Source of the DNA: Haliclystus octoradiatus
Taxonomy: Eukaryota > Cnidaria > Staurozoa > Stauromedusae > Haliclystidae
Assembly (NCBI GenBank): GCA_916610825.1
Contig: OU744446.1
Span: 14,876,538 to 14,940,537, forward strand
DNA: 64,000 bases
Direction of reading: 5' to 3'
Part shown: positions 11,200 to 23,600 of the stretch, one piece after another
Layout of the letters: every line of letters starts with the position of its first letter
Numbering within the stretch: position 1 is the stretch's first letter
The notes under the pieces: model-generated
What the model was told of the DNA's origin: nothing
The model's input: the letters and a program-made list of their open reading frames with translations, nothing else
The model's database searches: none
Made by a program: the position numbers and the translations under genes

Positions 11200-11650
11200 C
11201 TACTTCAGTCATTAGACCAATGGTGCACCGCCATAAATAATTGATGCAAAATTGATACTGCATTTATAGATTTTAGTAAAGCTTTTTGACACCGTGTCAG
11301 TGTGTCCCATCAGAAACTAATACTGAAATTACAATCTTATGGAATTAATTTTGAGCTTTTCAACTGCAATATCCTCTTTTTTACAGCATCTCACACAATC
11401 TGTCGTTATTTGTGATCAATATTCCATATCTGAACCCAGCTATGGACTATTCAGTCCACAAGGACCCATTGTTATTCCTCATATATTAATAATATTATAA
11501 CCTGTCTTGAAGAAAACACCACTGTTATGCTTTTTGCTGACGATGCAAAATTTTCTTTTAATCACAAATCGTAATGAAGATCATGCAAATGATCTATCTC
11601 AAACATTATGCAATCTTTTAGAATGGGCAGACTAATGGCAATTGCGTATT
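11200..11650 (+). pseudogene. CR1-like RT fragment (degraded)
   Basis: Frames read QLLQSLDQWCTAI, FIDFSKAFDTVSVSHQKLI and VMLFADDAKF, i.e. motif A and the FADD box, with several frame changes. It is close to the family at 12.1-13.6 kb. Confidence 0.65.
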
Positions 11651-12120
11651 TGCAACAGATTGAATATTTTCTCATAAAATCAAATCAAATGTATACTCTG
11701 TAATTGAAAATTTACTTGAGATTTTCAAAAAAGTAACAGCTTGGGATTTGCTATATTCAGATGTAACTTTTACTATAATTTTGATACTGCAAACCATTTG
11801 AAAAACAATTGCGTTAAATTCTTTGCGTCATATATTGAAATGATAATCGAAATGATAATGAAATTGTATTTATTGCAACATCAATAACCCATTAAATTCG
11901 GGATTAAATTAGAAAGCAAATCATTGTTGTGGTGAAATTGATAAGAGATAATCGATGTTCCAGACAAATGTTATGTTACATAATTATTAAAATGATTGTA
12001 TCACTCTCGTTCGTAAGCTATCGAAATTTAGACCCACTCGTTCTCTAACAATCCGGATTTTTGACCACATATCGAGAGTACTACATCTCTATCGTTTATA
12101 CATCTTTCTCAAATAGAAAT
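11651..12120. other. AT-rich gap between two RT remnants
   Basis: No coding signal; probably decayed LINE or spacer. Confidence 0.4.
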
Positions 12121-13590
12121 TCTGAAGGTTTTACTCCAACTACCTTATAAACTATCACAATCCCCTGATGGTTTTCAAGCTATATTTTTAAAGACTATTG
12201 CCAATGATATTACTTTGCCTCTATCCATACTGTATGAAACATCTATGCAGTCAGGTCAACTACCATCAATATGGAAAACTGCAATTGTAATTCCAATTTT
12301 GAAGAAAGGAAAATCTTCACTTTATCAAAATTATCGCCCTATTTCTTTGACATGCATAACATGCAGAGTTATTGAATCAATTATCTCAAACCAAATGAAG
12401 AAGTATACTTAGTTTATGGTCACAAGCAGTCAATAGAAAATTACTCACTGACAAAGTCTATCTGCATTTTAGTAAATCTTTTGATACTGTTGCACACAAA
12501 AAATTAATTACAAAGTTAGAAGCATATGGCATAAACTTTGAAATACAGTGGATATCCTCTTTCTTACATGGCCGAACACAATATGTTTGTATTGAAAACG
12601 TTTTTTAAAATGTTACCAGTCGACAGTGGCGTACCCCAAGGCTCTGTTCTTGGTCCGTTGCTCTTTATCGTATTTATTAATGACATCGTTACTTGCCGCC
12701 TTGAAGATGACTGCCACATAAAACTATTTGCGGATGACGCAAAGATCTTTACTTCAAGGAACGATTCAAATTGTAATTTACAGGAAAAATTAAACAAAGT
12801 TGCTACTTGGGCTCAGAAATGGCAGTTAAGGCTAGCTTTTCATAAATTTTGTGTGTTCTCTTCTGGTAACACAAATATTATTCACCAATCGTACACCTTA
12901 GAAGACAAAGAGTTGTGCTCAGTTAAGCAAATCAAGGATCTAGGAGTTTTGTTAACTTCAGATTCAAAATCCTCCGCGCATTGCGCAATGATTGCAGCGA
13001 AAGTTAAATCAAGAGCATTCCTGATCCGTAAGAGTTTTACAAGTACAGATCAAGGTCTTTTACTCAAAGCTTACAAAATGTATGTTCGACCACTTTTAGA
13101 AAATATATCGCCTGTATGGTCTCCTTATTTAGTAAAGGACATAATAATGATTGAGACATCTCAAAGAACATTTACAAGGTATATTTGTTATGCAAACCAC
13201 GTGTACGGAAAATCTTACTCCGATCGTTTGGTATATTTAGATATGGAATCATTGCAATTGCAGCGGATGAAAAGTGACCTGATGATGTGTTATAAAATTA
13301 TTAATAAACTAGTCGATCGGTCATTCGATTACTTCTTTTACTTTGCCGTCAACAAATATTCTATGCAAGGCAACTCCATGAAATTGAAATCAAAACTATC
13401 TGCTAGAATAAACATCAACAGATATCAATTCACAAATCGCGTTATCCCCTGGTGGAACTGCCTTCCAGAATCCATCGTCACATCAAAAACTTGGTAAACA
13501 TTTAAAAAACATCTCAATCGACACGATCTAACTGGCATGTGCACAGTGCATAATGCGGTAAACGGATACAAATAAAATAAAATAATCTAA
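12121..13590 (+). pseudogene. CR1-like LINE ORF2 remnant, 5'-truncated
   Basis: A first frame (12130-12411) contains PSIWKTAIVIPILKKGKSS and YRPISLTC, the fingers region of CR1/jockey-group RTs. After a frame break the 319-codon ORF (12538-13497) has DSGVPQGSVLGPLLFIVFIN, the catalytic FADDAKIF, KQIKDLGVLL, YVRPLLENISPVWSPYLV and WWNCLPESIV. An in-frame TAA (13495-13497) follows TSKTW, and FKKHLNRHDLTG continues after it. The end is an AAATA-type tail (about 13570-13586). Upstream there is no endonuclease domain, so the copy is truncated and dead, but it is the best preserved LINE here. Confidence 0.85.
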
Positions 13591-13796
13591 ATCGTATATC
13601 ATTACTAACTATGTTTTCACGCTCCTATAGTAAAGATTATTTGTATAGTTATCTTAAATATTGGTTATAGCTAATAACCAATTTAAATTTTTTGTATCGC
13701 TTAATTTCTGTATGTATTTGTAAATTATGTAATTGCGGCAATATGTATAAGTGGAAATTTACTTCCCTTTTTTGCCAGTCAGAATTTTTGACAAAT

Positions 13797-13826
13797 TGAT
13801 CAACAACAACAACAACAACAACAACC
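13797..13826 (+). repeat. (CAA)n microsatellite
   Basis: About nine CAA units directly abut a hairpin. Confidence 0.9.
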
Positions 13827-13892
13827 ACAAACGAGAAATCCATATTGTAAACGAGGCGAACTCAATTACGATATGGAATTCTCGTTTGTGGT
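13823..13892. repeat. Inverted repeat hairpin
   Basis: ACCACAAACGAGAAATCCATAT pairs with ATATGGAATTCTCGTTTGTGGT around a ~25-base loop, with one mismatch in the stem. Possibly the two ends of a very short MITE. Confidence 0.75.
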
Positions 13893-14435
13893 TAGTGAAC
13901 TCGTGGATCTAAATTCCGATAACCCACTCCAAGAGTATTCTGGTGGGGGGGGCTTATGTTAGGAAACACTTTTAGATTATTGATTGACGTGTCATTACGG
14001 GCCTGAGCTAAAAGGGGAATATAACACACCACTTCAGAGAGCTCTGGTTGTTTTAGAGTTAAGCAATGATATAGTTTAAAAGCAGCAACTTATCTGAGTT
14101 TTCTCTGTGTATTAATCTCTAAATTTGTTGTCTAGCATTAGATAAGTAGCGACGAAAGTGTTGCCATGTATTTCAGCTCTCTAACTAGATGCTGCAGTGG
14201 CTTGATACAATTAAAAGAAGTATAATAGAAAATAATATAAGCAACACCATAATATTTCCATATATCAATTATGCGACTCAAAAAAGAAAAAGAAATTTAT
14301 CAAAACAGTGAAGCCTTGAAAAAAATTTAACGGATGTAAAACACTAGACAGTTAGTGACTCTACTGGAGAACTATCATTTTACAAGAAGCAGTGACTGAC
14401 GAGCATACTTTCCAAACTTATTTGCTGCTAAAAAC
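13893..14435. other. No gene seen
   Basis: No supported feature. Confidence 0.4.
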
Positions 14436-14590
14436 AATATAACGCAACTTAAGATTAGCTCCAATAAATTGGAGATTCAAGTAGGGAGAAATCAAGGCGT
14501 TCCAATGTCCGATCGAAAATTCAGACAATGTGCAAGTGGCTCTGAGGAAAACGAGAACCATTTTCTATTTAATTGCTTATAGAATAATCA
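14436..14590 (+). pseudogene. LINE C-terminal fragment
   Basis: A short open stretch reads LKISSNKLEIQVGRNQGVPM, then KFRQCASGSEENENHFLFNC. This fits the C-terminal zinc-knuckle-like C..C/H..C region common to RT-based elements (one Cys is lost). Confidence 0.5.
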
Positions 14591-15243
14591 ACTACGAGAA
14601 TAATTGTAGACGAAGATATAAGAAATTGCGAAAAATTAAAATGCTTTAAAATAATCACAAGCTATCAAACCACCAAGCCTACCAAAAGTGCAATGGAATT
14701 AGACAGATTTTAAATTATATTTTGTTTGCTGGTTGTTTATTAAAAGATTAGAAATCTTACATTTCAAAGGTATATTTTATATATAATATGACTTGCATGT
14801 CTTAAGAAAAGTTTTTAATAATTTTTTGATATCCCGAATAATTATTCAAAAATTTTCTTGAATCATTTGTGAAACAAAAATTTGTTTTTAATTCATCATT
14901 TTGATCAGCGATAAGAAAAAGACACCATATTTTGCTACAGTTTCGATTTCTTCTAAAATCATCTTCAGGAAGTCAGAGAGAGAATTTAAATTAATTTGCT
15001 TTAAGTTAATTTCAAGTATATCTTATTCAAACGAGCTTATTTGCAACGTTTTACAGTGACTAGTCTGTTTTCTTCTCCAAATCCACATTCATAATATTAT
15101 CAACTATTATAACATTTGTCTAAACTCTGGTCTTACCTAGGTAAGGTACCACAATTAAATGTTTATTTTCATGTTTTTGCGGTCTTTTTTCTCAAAATCG
15201 ATGCTCAGATAAAAATTTCGTTTATTCTGTTTGACGAGTTTTC

Positions 15244-15700
15244 TAAACATTCAATCAAATGTATTTTTCACGAATACGACTCAGCTCCAGGCTACTCTCG
15301 TCAAAAAATCTAAACCTCCCTATTACTCACCAACGTCAGATGTCTTTTTTAGTTCACATTGAAAGATCAAAGACGTATGCCCCCCCGCTGCATGACATCC
15401 TCACTGGCACACGAAGGAGATACTTCGATGGGGCTATGGGGGAGTAGTATCTTTTCATAATGTTTTGTATCGTGAATTGTGTTATTTACAAGTTTCTTTG
15501 TCAGCTATGTCTGACCGTGATTTGTGGCGTTCTTTGTGTAGCAAATATGTAAGGTGTAAGAGGGACGGCACATTCCTATAATGTGACTGTCTATACTACT
15601 ACTACTACTATCAAATGTATCTTAAATACGACTCAGCTCCATGCTACACAAAATTAAACTCGAGGAAGATCTCGTCTCGTCAAAAATCTAAACCTCCCTA
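15244..15700 (+). repeat. Two diverged direct copies of an ~80-bp segment
   Basis: TCAAATGTATYTTNNACGAATACGACTCAGCTCC and TCGTCAAAAAATCTAAACCTCCCTA occur at 15255-15330 and again at 15611-15700, the second with a ~25-bp insertion. Function unknown. No gene is seen in 14.6-16.1 kb. Confidence 0.6.
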
Positions 15701-16124
15701 ATGAAACGATTTACATAACGGCTTACAAAAATGCCTAATAATGCAACTCTGTGATAGGTCTTCTCTGTTATTGATAAAAACATATGGAAATATTAATTTA
15801 GATCCATTTTGGGTACTTCAAACAGACAATCAGACAGTGAAGTAGTTGAATTGTGTTACGCAGGACCTTAATGCAAGCCACCTCCATTATTTTAATGTGC
15901 AGGCAATGCTCCTCTACTCTGTAGTGAATATCCCAATTATATAGCTTTAATTTTACGATAATCCCGTAAAATTCTTTTGCTTATTGAAAGTAAAAACATG
16001 ATATACTGTACCGTTTAAATGATTTCGATAACAAATAATCAAATATTTTCTATTTAGGACAGTATAGGTATGATGCACAAATTTGCACATAGGATATTTA
16101 CAGTTTTGAAATTTGCATGGGAAA

Positions 16125-16130
16125 TTTATT
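16125..16130 (-). terminator. Poly(A) signal AATAAA for the GPCR gene
   Basis: AATAAA on the minus strand lies 55 bases beyond the GPCR stop codon. Confidence 0.55.
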
Positions 16131-16184
16131 AACATAATGTAGGTAGCGGCATAGCGTCTCATCATTTATAGGCCTTAACATATT

Positions 16185-17183
16185 TCAATGAAAAACTTCA
16201 TTTGTGATACCTTGTTGGCTTGATTGGACAGGCATCGATATACTGTTAGAAACAGTACTACGTCCTTTGCGCTTTATATTAAATAGAGATACGACAAAGT
16301 CACGGAATGATTGGTTGAATAACGTAAATGCAATGGTTGACACGCATGATTCGAGGCCAACTAACCAAAGGAAAAAGCACGTATGAAATGATAATAATTC
16401 ATTAAGTCTTTGTTCTTCTGTTGGTTCCTTTGTACGAAATAATTCCATAGTATGAAGAATATGTACAGGAATCCAGCATAGAGTAAAACCAACTGCAATA
16501 AATGCTAACACGAGTACTACTCGACGGTTATCGTGTTGGCGTTTGGATAGGACATCACTCGAAATGCTCGATCGAACATTACGCAATGAAAGATATAGCG
16601 TATGACGGATACGATAACATACGAATGATAAATATAAAACAGGGGCAACTGTTACAAACACAGCCAAGAATTGACACGATACCCATATCCAACGCGGCAC
16701 TTTAAAATCCAATTCACAGACACGCGTTTTGCCATAAACGTGAACGGACCATGCGTATAAACCGGGTATACACGCGAGTACAATAGCTAAAGTAAATGGT
16801 ATAGTGCATGCGATGATAATAACACGCCTTCTAACACATGAACCAATTGAATGAGATTGTATGGACAGATGACGTAGTCGAGTCAAGAATAGAATAACAA
16901 AAAGGGTTGTGAAGTATAAAACAAACAAGATTTTCATAATTAACTGACAAGATAATTCACTCATCGTCCAACTACTGTTATAATACGAAACGAATGCAAC
17001 TATTGCTATCAAGATGATTTTGATGGCGTCCATAATTGATATTACAGCCATTAGCACATCACATGATTTAACTTTTCGTCCACGACGAACAGAGAACGCT
17101 AATAAAAAAGCGTTACCTGGTAGCGCTATGCATGGTAATAATGTAAACAAAATAAGCCAAATGATTTGCTGCCAAGCTACCAT
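16185..17183 (-). CDS. Class A (rhodopsin-like) G protein-coupled receptor, intronless
   Basis: A 332-residue single-exon protein with seven hydrophobic segments. TM1 has the GN motif (N24); TM2 has the conserved Asp (D52); C79 at the start of TM3 and the Cys in ECL2 (KTRVCELDF) would form the usual disulphide; an N-glycosylation site (NSS) is at 69-71. TM6 carries CWIPVHIL, the CWxP toggle motif, and the C-terminal tail is Ser-rich. Unusually, the DRY motif after TM3 is replaced by TRL (101-103), and NPxxY in TM7 by STIAF, so coupling may be atypical. It would sit in the plasma membrane; the ligand is unknown. Class A is clear but no subfamily is recognised. The gene is on the same strand as the TRAPPC12 terminal exon, starting only 281 bp after its stop. 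Confidence 0.92.
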   Translation of the reverse strand: MVAWQQIIWLILFTLLPCIALPGNAFLLAFSVRRGRKVKSCDVLMAVISIMDAIKIILIAIVAFVSYYNSSWTMSELSCQLIMKILFVLYFTTLFVILFLTRLRHLSIQSHSIGSCVRRRVIIIACTIPFTLAIVLACIPGLYAWSVHVYGKTRVCELDFKVPRWIWVSCQFLAVFVTVAPVLYLSFVCYRIRHTLYLSLRNVRSSISSDVLSKRQHDNRRVVLVLAFIAVGFTLCWIPVHILHTMELFRTKEPTEEQRLNELLSFHTCFFLWLVGLESCVSTIAFTLFNQSFRDFVVSLFNIKRKGRSTVSNSISMPVQSSQQGITNEVFH

Positions 17184-17464
17184 GATAAATATTTAAAACC
17201 TAGGATGTCATTTGGTCCGTGTGCCCTTGTATGAAGTTCTTATCTGGTTAGCGAAAGGGATTACCATCAGTAATATACGCAACCGCTCAAGCAAAACATC
17301 ATTAAAATACTTATCTCTGGGGAAGACCCATTGATTGTTTTCGACATCAATAAAAACTAATTCATTTTGTTTGCAAAATTCAATCTGAACTACCAGAAAC
17401 TAAAAATTATTACTAAGGCAACTATTAAAAATCAATAAAATATTTAAACAATGACGAATTATAT
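17184..17464 (-). other. Short same-strand gap between TRAPPC12 stop and GPCR start
   Basis: In these 281 bp I find no AATAAA on the minus strand after the TRAPPC12 stop. Possible AG acceptors (CGCTAACCAG, CATCCTAG) precede the GPCR ATG. This would suit a trans-spliced or read-through arrangement, but the same bases can be a 3' UTR and a compact promoter. Confidence 0.4.
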
Positions 17465-17656
17465 TTATGTTAATTTTAAGCATTGGATATTAAAACCATC
17501 CCCTTTATGCCGGCTAACTAAATCAAGTAGTTTGTGTTTTTGTTGTAAAACTTTTGATGTTTCTAATTCGTATGTAGTACAAGTGTTCATGATGAGATCT
17601 TCGTGTAGTTGTTCAGCTTTGGCCATTGGAAGAGCGGACTCGAGAGTTGCACACGC
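17465..17656 (-). CDS. TRAPPC12: TRAPPC12 terminal exon
   Basis: Acceptor ATTATCTAG at 17657; phase 0. It encodes 63 residues and TAA (17465-17467). The end, TYELETSKVLQQKHKLL then GDGFNIQCLKLT, matches the C-terminus of the family. Confidence 0.95.
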   Translation of the reverse strand, partial: ACATLESALPMAKAEQLHEDLIMNTCTTYELETSKVLQQKHKLLDLVSRHKGDGFNIQCLKLT

Positions 17657-20600
17657 CTAGATAATGAAATAATACACGTAGAACTTTTCAATCGTTAAAC
17701 CAAATCTGAATCTAGTTCATTAGTCTCCGGTTGGATTTGTAGTATACAATGCAATGCGCAAATCAGTTGAGTGAATATTAAGCTTGTTCGGAATAAGCCT
17801 CTTCGTAGTTTAAAAGATTTATTGTTCTGAGGTAGGATAAACAAAGTAAATTTAAAAGTATTATCCCGCGTTTTTTCTACCTGGGGACTGGTATTAACAC
17901 TGAGAAATATGAAATCGACAAGTAACTCCGAATAGGCATATTTAGAAGCTTAATTGTTCTTAAAAGGGCAATTCTAGACAATCAAATTGAATTATCTTGG
18001 GTTTTTCCTCTTGGAAACATAATAAACAATAAGATATAAGAAACTAACCATAAACTTGGAACATGCTTATTCCTAGCTTATTTCTAGCTTATCTGCAAGA
18101 AGGAACTCTGAAACTCAAAATATCTAATTGTATCACTTTGAATAAGTGCAACTTGGGATAAATGCAACGTTAATGTAAATTGCTCTATAGCTGTCAGACA
18201 CGTGAATAGACAAGCACTTTTGCTGACTTCGCGTAATCTTCACGAAAACGGTCCGAAATAGACTTTCAACTCACGGAAATCAGATTAGTGTACATTCTGG
18301 CTTTAATTGTTATTTAATAGTGGTAGATTTTTGCGGGCAATTATACATGTTCGTGCAATGTAACCATGAAACCATTAATATTCGAAATTAACTCTCAAAA
18401 TGCTTTCATCAAATGTGCCATTTATCAGACCTGGAGTGAATACCAGAGTATATTTAAATTGAACGATCTCATTAATTTTAATATAATTGTGCTCTTCGGA
18501 ACGATCCGGAATTGACCAGAGAAGGTTCTCAGGTCAGAGTGACGAAGTCCATGGAAGGCAAACGTTTCAATTTCTGCTCAGATTATTTTTGGAATCAACG
18601 TTTAACGTTTCACTAAGCATTGCAAAATAAAATAGAGTCAAACTACTAAAATAGCATGCTCACAGATTCTCTTTAAAAAAAGAACTTCGAAAAAACAGTC
18701 CAATTTCGAGCGTACAGTGAAACCTGTATATAACAGCCAGCTACGAGAGGTAGATAAATTAACCATTATAGACAGGTGGCCTTTATATACAGGTTTGATT
18801 CAATAGAAAATACTATTTTAGACATTGCAAGAGTGACCACTATAGACAGATGGCCGCTTTATAGAGGTGACCGTTATAACAGGTTTGACTGTACCTCCAA
18901 TGTGGGAAACAAGCGAGGACGTAGACAGCTAGGTTGCGAATAACTGATAAACTATAAAGCCGATGCAATGTTTTCAATAATGGCATATTCCAGCCAACGA
19001 AACCAGAATCAAACTTACATATCAAAACAGAATAAATAGTTACAAATAAGTGATGTTCGACTTCAGATAATAGAAAAAATACGATGCATTTTTAGTGTAT
19101 ACAGATTATTTGTAGATCATACTTTATAGAATGTATGCTTTTAATTATCAAATAATTTCTTTCTGAATTACTAAAATGTTAAATTTCCATCCTTTTAATT
19201 AAATTAATTTCAATCGCTTGAAAATGTCATACTCGTCCCAAGACCAAACGTCGCAAAATTACGTCTTTTTATCGTCTGTCTTTTTACCAAGCTTATTAAG
19301 AGAAAAACTTTTTTTGTTTGGTGAGAAAAGAGAAAAGCGTAACAAAACACGATCCCGTATCATTTATTGAAATAAAATTTGGAATAAATAAAAAAGAGAA
19401 AAAGAGCTGTGATCCTTGTTAGTTTATAGTTCAATTCTATGGGTGAGTAATGCTCAATCAGAAACCGTAACGAATTGTTACAAAATATTTTGAAACTCAT
19501 ACTAACCGCTTTAACTTTCCCTAAGAACAGCATGCAAACGGCAGCGTTATTTTTGGCCTAAAATATAAGGATACACAAATCATAATAGATATCATCGATT
19601 GGCAGAAATCATTGCTCAATTTCATAGAGCTGTAAATATATGAATAAGGAGTCAGATATTACACATTTGTGAACCGCATGTTATTCGATCATCAGGCAGT
19701 TGAACTAATTAATCTATTGATTTATGTTGATGTAAAGAGTAGTTTAACTGCCTGATTTCATAATTTCATGAAATGCTCATGAACTGAAGAATCCTAGCAA
19801 GTTGATTGATCGATCCGGGTGGACGCGTTATTCGATGAAGTAACGGGAAATTAATAAACATTATGAACAGTACCAATGCGTGAAACTTTAAGAAACAGTA
19901 ATAAAATGATGAATAAAGCGGCGGTTAGTTCCAATGCAAATGATTAATTGTAGGTATAAAGTACAGGGCCGCTAAGGGCCCGAACAAGCTATATTTGGAA
20001 TCCGAAAACAGATCTCTGATCTTCAATTGACAACATATTTTTGGGGCTGCAACGGTGCTAGAGCAGGGCTGGAGCCTACCGGACCTCAAATTTCCTTCAG
20101 CGGCTATGCATACGGTTATAAATGAATTGTGAACATTTTGATCATCAATAGTATGACAAAATATCGTAAGATATGTTGCAATGCAATTGTTTTCAAAAGA
20201 AGTTACATTCACCTATATTAGGCGCAGAAAATAAATCAAATAATGATAATATCTTAATAAGTATTGTGACTATAATTGTAAATAACTTACAGCAATATTT
20301 TTTAGATCGTGAGCGCTAACATCTTCAAAATGTTTCAACGCTTCTTCGTATTGGTTCTTAGCAATACTGAAAAATGCGCTAAAAAATAAAATTGGAAAAT
20401 AGAGTCGATGGTAAGATCAATAACTTCTGTGGTTACTTCAACGGAATTTTATCAAAATGGAGAAAACCATTTGAAGCATGGTTAAAGCAATAGTAAAAAC
20501 ATTACTCTAAGTAATTTCTTTGTTTTAGAGCTGATAGGAAACGAGGGACTATCGCAGGAAATCTCTCATGCTCAAGTATGAGGGGTCTAGACTTGCTCAG

Positions 20601-23600
20601 AAGCTGATCTAAGAAATAATCTATCATAGGGGTACAACTAGGAAGATGAATTTCTTGGCCCAAAGTTAAGCCTATATAATAATGACATATTCATCAGCTA
20701 TGCTTTTCGAATGACAGTATAAAGATGTCCAGCTTCAGACTTCGATGCGAGAACTGTGCAATAAAGATGACTTAAGACCCTCCATCCTGTGAAGAAATCC
20801 AATCCACTATATACGGGATACTGCAGTATAGTCATAAAATATTGGATTTAAAATGTGACAGATTTGCAGATTACTGTGTATAAGAACAATAGCGTTCCAA
20901 TTATAAGCCAGGTAAAAATTAAACTTTTTATTACAAAACTCAAAGGCAACAGTATTTTCGGGTTCATTTTATTGTATCTCAACGTTTCGGTCATCGCTGT
21001 GAACATTCTCAAGAGGAAAAGAAATATTTTATGCAAAATTTATAATGAATACCTAATAACAATGAACCCTATGTTCAATCAGTAAGTCAACTTACAACAC
21101 ATCATAATGAATACCTATACAACTAAAAAAAAACAAGTACAGGAATATTACAAGTACTAATTGTAAATTAATAAAGGAAATATACTTAATTTTGATCGAG
21201 TCGAATCAGTTAGTTTAATTGAATGTTGTTTCATGTCACTTATGAATAACATTTCAAAAACTAGGCAGTCCCATTTTGTAACTGCAATGTTTTTAAACTT
21301 TGAACGAGATGCTGACACCATCAATATTTTGATTGTGCTTTGTGCTGTGCTCTTTTATTTGTCGGTCAATCACTGAACTATTAACTGCTAAAATTTAAAC
21401 TGGTGAAAAATTCATTAGAATATGTTGATGAAAATGTTCAATTTGTCTTTTTCGAGTCTTTAATAGCAATAGCATCGTAATGAAGTCAATCATATTTTAG
21501 CAAATTAAAATTTATAGATTGCTAATATAATATATCATATTAAACCATCTATGAACGTTAAGACGTGAATACGTTAATAATGATAACATTATATGATACA
21601 CTGCAAATTTAGTAAAAATGAAATTTTACTAAAAACCTACTGAAAACTTACGACATAGGGTAGTGAATCAGAGATTTTAAATTTTAAAGTGCATCTCAGC
21701 AGTTTTTCAGTAGAATGAGAAGAATCTAGATCAAATTGTCTGATGAATTGCAGTATAATTGCAGCATCCAATACCATTTCAGCATGTTTTCAGTAGGTTT
21801 CCAGTAGCAATTCAGTTTATTAAAGACATCTAGTGATACTAACCGTAACTGTATGGTATCATACCTGTTCATCTTGACCAAAGATTGAAAATCACGTTTT
21901 GATGTTGATGATAATTTTTGTACCATTTCAAATTGCATCTCAGCTGCTTTTACGTTACCAAGCTGATCAACAGGGAAATAAATGATTATGGCAAGGTACG
22001 ACATCAATATTAACGCCATAAATCCATTAACCATATATTAAATATGCACAGTGTTATACTTGTATATACATATTAGGTTAAATGGTTCCACTGTAGTTGT
22101 TCATACAAATGCAAACTATAATTGATAGAAAAGTATTAAGATTCATACACTTCACAATAACTGGACAAGATTCACAGTGAAAAAAAGAAAGGCTATAGAA
22201 TAAAAGGTTTTTAAAAAGCATGAGGCTTCACTTTTTAAAATAGTTTTCAGATTGCTATAATAGTAATAGTTTAGAATGATAAAGTAGATATATTAGATAG
22301 TTTTATTTGATTATAAGTTTTGCTTATTGAATTATAGAAGCTACTTTGGTTAAAAAATGCTCTAATTGAATTAATCTCGTGAACAGCAAAAGTAATGCGA
22401 AATGTAATGAAAACTTCTATCTGGTCAACGTTTCGATCAAATGATTGCCATCATCAAGACTAAAGTATCGAAGAATTTCTAGACAATAATTATGACGACA
22501 ATAAGAAAACCAAAATCTAACATACAAACACTAATATAAACTGTCAGATTATACTCCTGACTTAACTGATTCAAATAAGCATTAATATGTATAACCTACT
22601 GAAAACATACTGAAAACATACTGAAAACATACTGAAAACATACTGAAAACATACTGAATTCACACTGAAAACTTGCTGGATAGGCTACTGAATTGGGCCC
22701 TTTTAATCAGTAGCTTTCAAAATTTAAGGTGTGTTTCAGTAGTCTTTCAGTAGATTGGGATGAATCTAGATTTACATAAGTGTCAGGTGAATTGCAGCAT
22801 GTTTTCAGTGTCCAATCCAATGTCCTATCCCATTTCCATCATGTCTTAAGTAACTTTCAGTAGCGATTCAGTAATTTTGTAACGATTTGTTTGATAATGA
22901 ATCACGTTATAAGGCGTGAAAGTTATTATGAGATTCAATTTTAGTTTATATATTATGATAGTGACAGGTCAGTCTAGAGTGATAGTAATTTTCTTATATT
23001 CTAATAGAAGAATAAAATAGAAATCTGGCATTGTATTTTGGTCTTTTCGATCATTAATGTTCTATTTCTTGTGAACAATGAGCTATATGTGAATAGCCCC
23101 CCGGAGGTAATTTCAAATGGTTGGTATACGGGGACGTGCTAATTATTGAGGCTTTTCAATTTTCGAATAACGTTGACGTAAACCCAGAAAACTGTAATCA
23201 CTTTTCAAATATGCGTCGTTGAAAAAAATATTTGAGGTATACATTTTGGCCTGAATAAAATATTTGATCTGTCAATTTTGGGTGAATAACCGTACAAATA
23301 GTGTTTACCTGTAGGAGCATGCGACCAATACCAGATCGTAGGGCTGCTTCGTCTTCATTTTTGTGTCGTATTAGATCTTCGTAACATTTAACAGCTAAAT
23401 TGTATTCCTTCAAATGAATACAATGAAATTAACAAAATCAATTGATGGCTAAAACAGGTATAAGAGCTAAATAATTCACTGTTTAAGCCAAGTTCCCATA
23501 TAGCCAATTTGCCTGCGACATTGCCTGCGACACTGCCTTGTTCACAGCCGCAGACATTTATCGATCTTTTTTCTATTGTTTAGACCGGATATGATTAGTC

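Noticed and set aside
16204..17196. Plus-strand ORFs over the GPCR
   Set aside because: They are shadows of the long minus-strand receptor frame.
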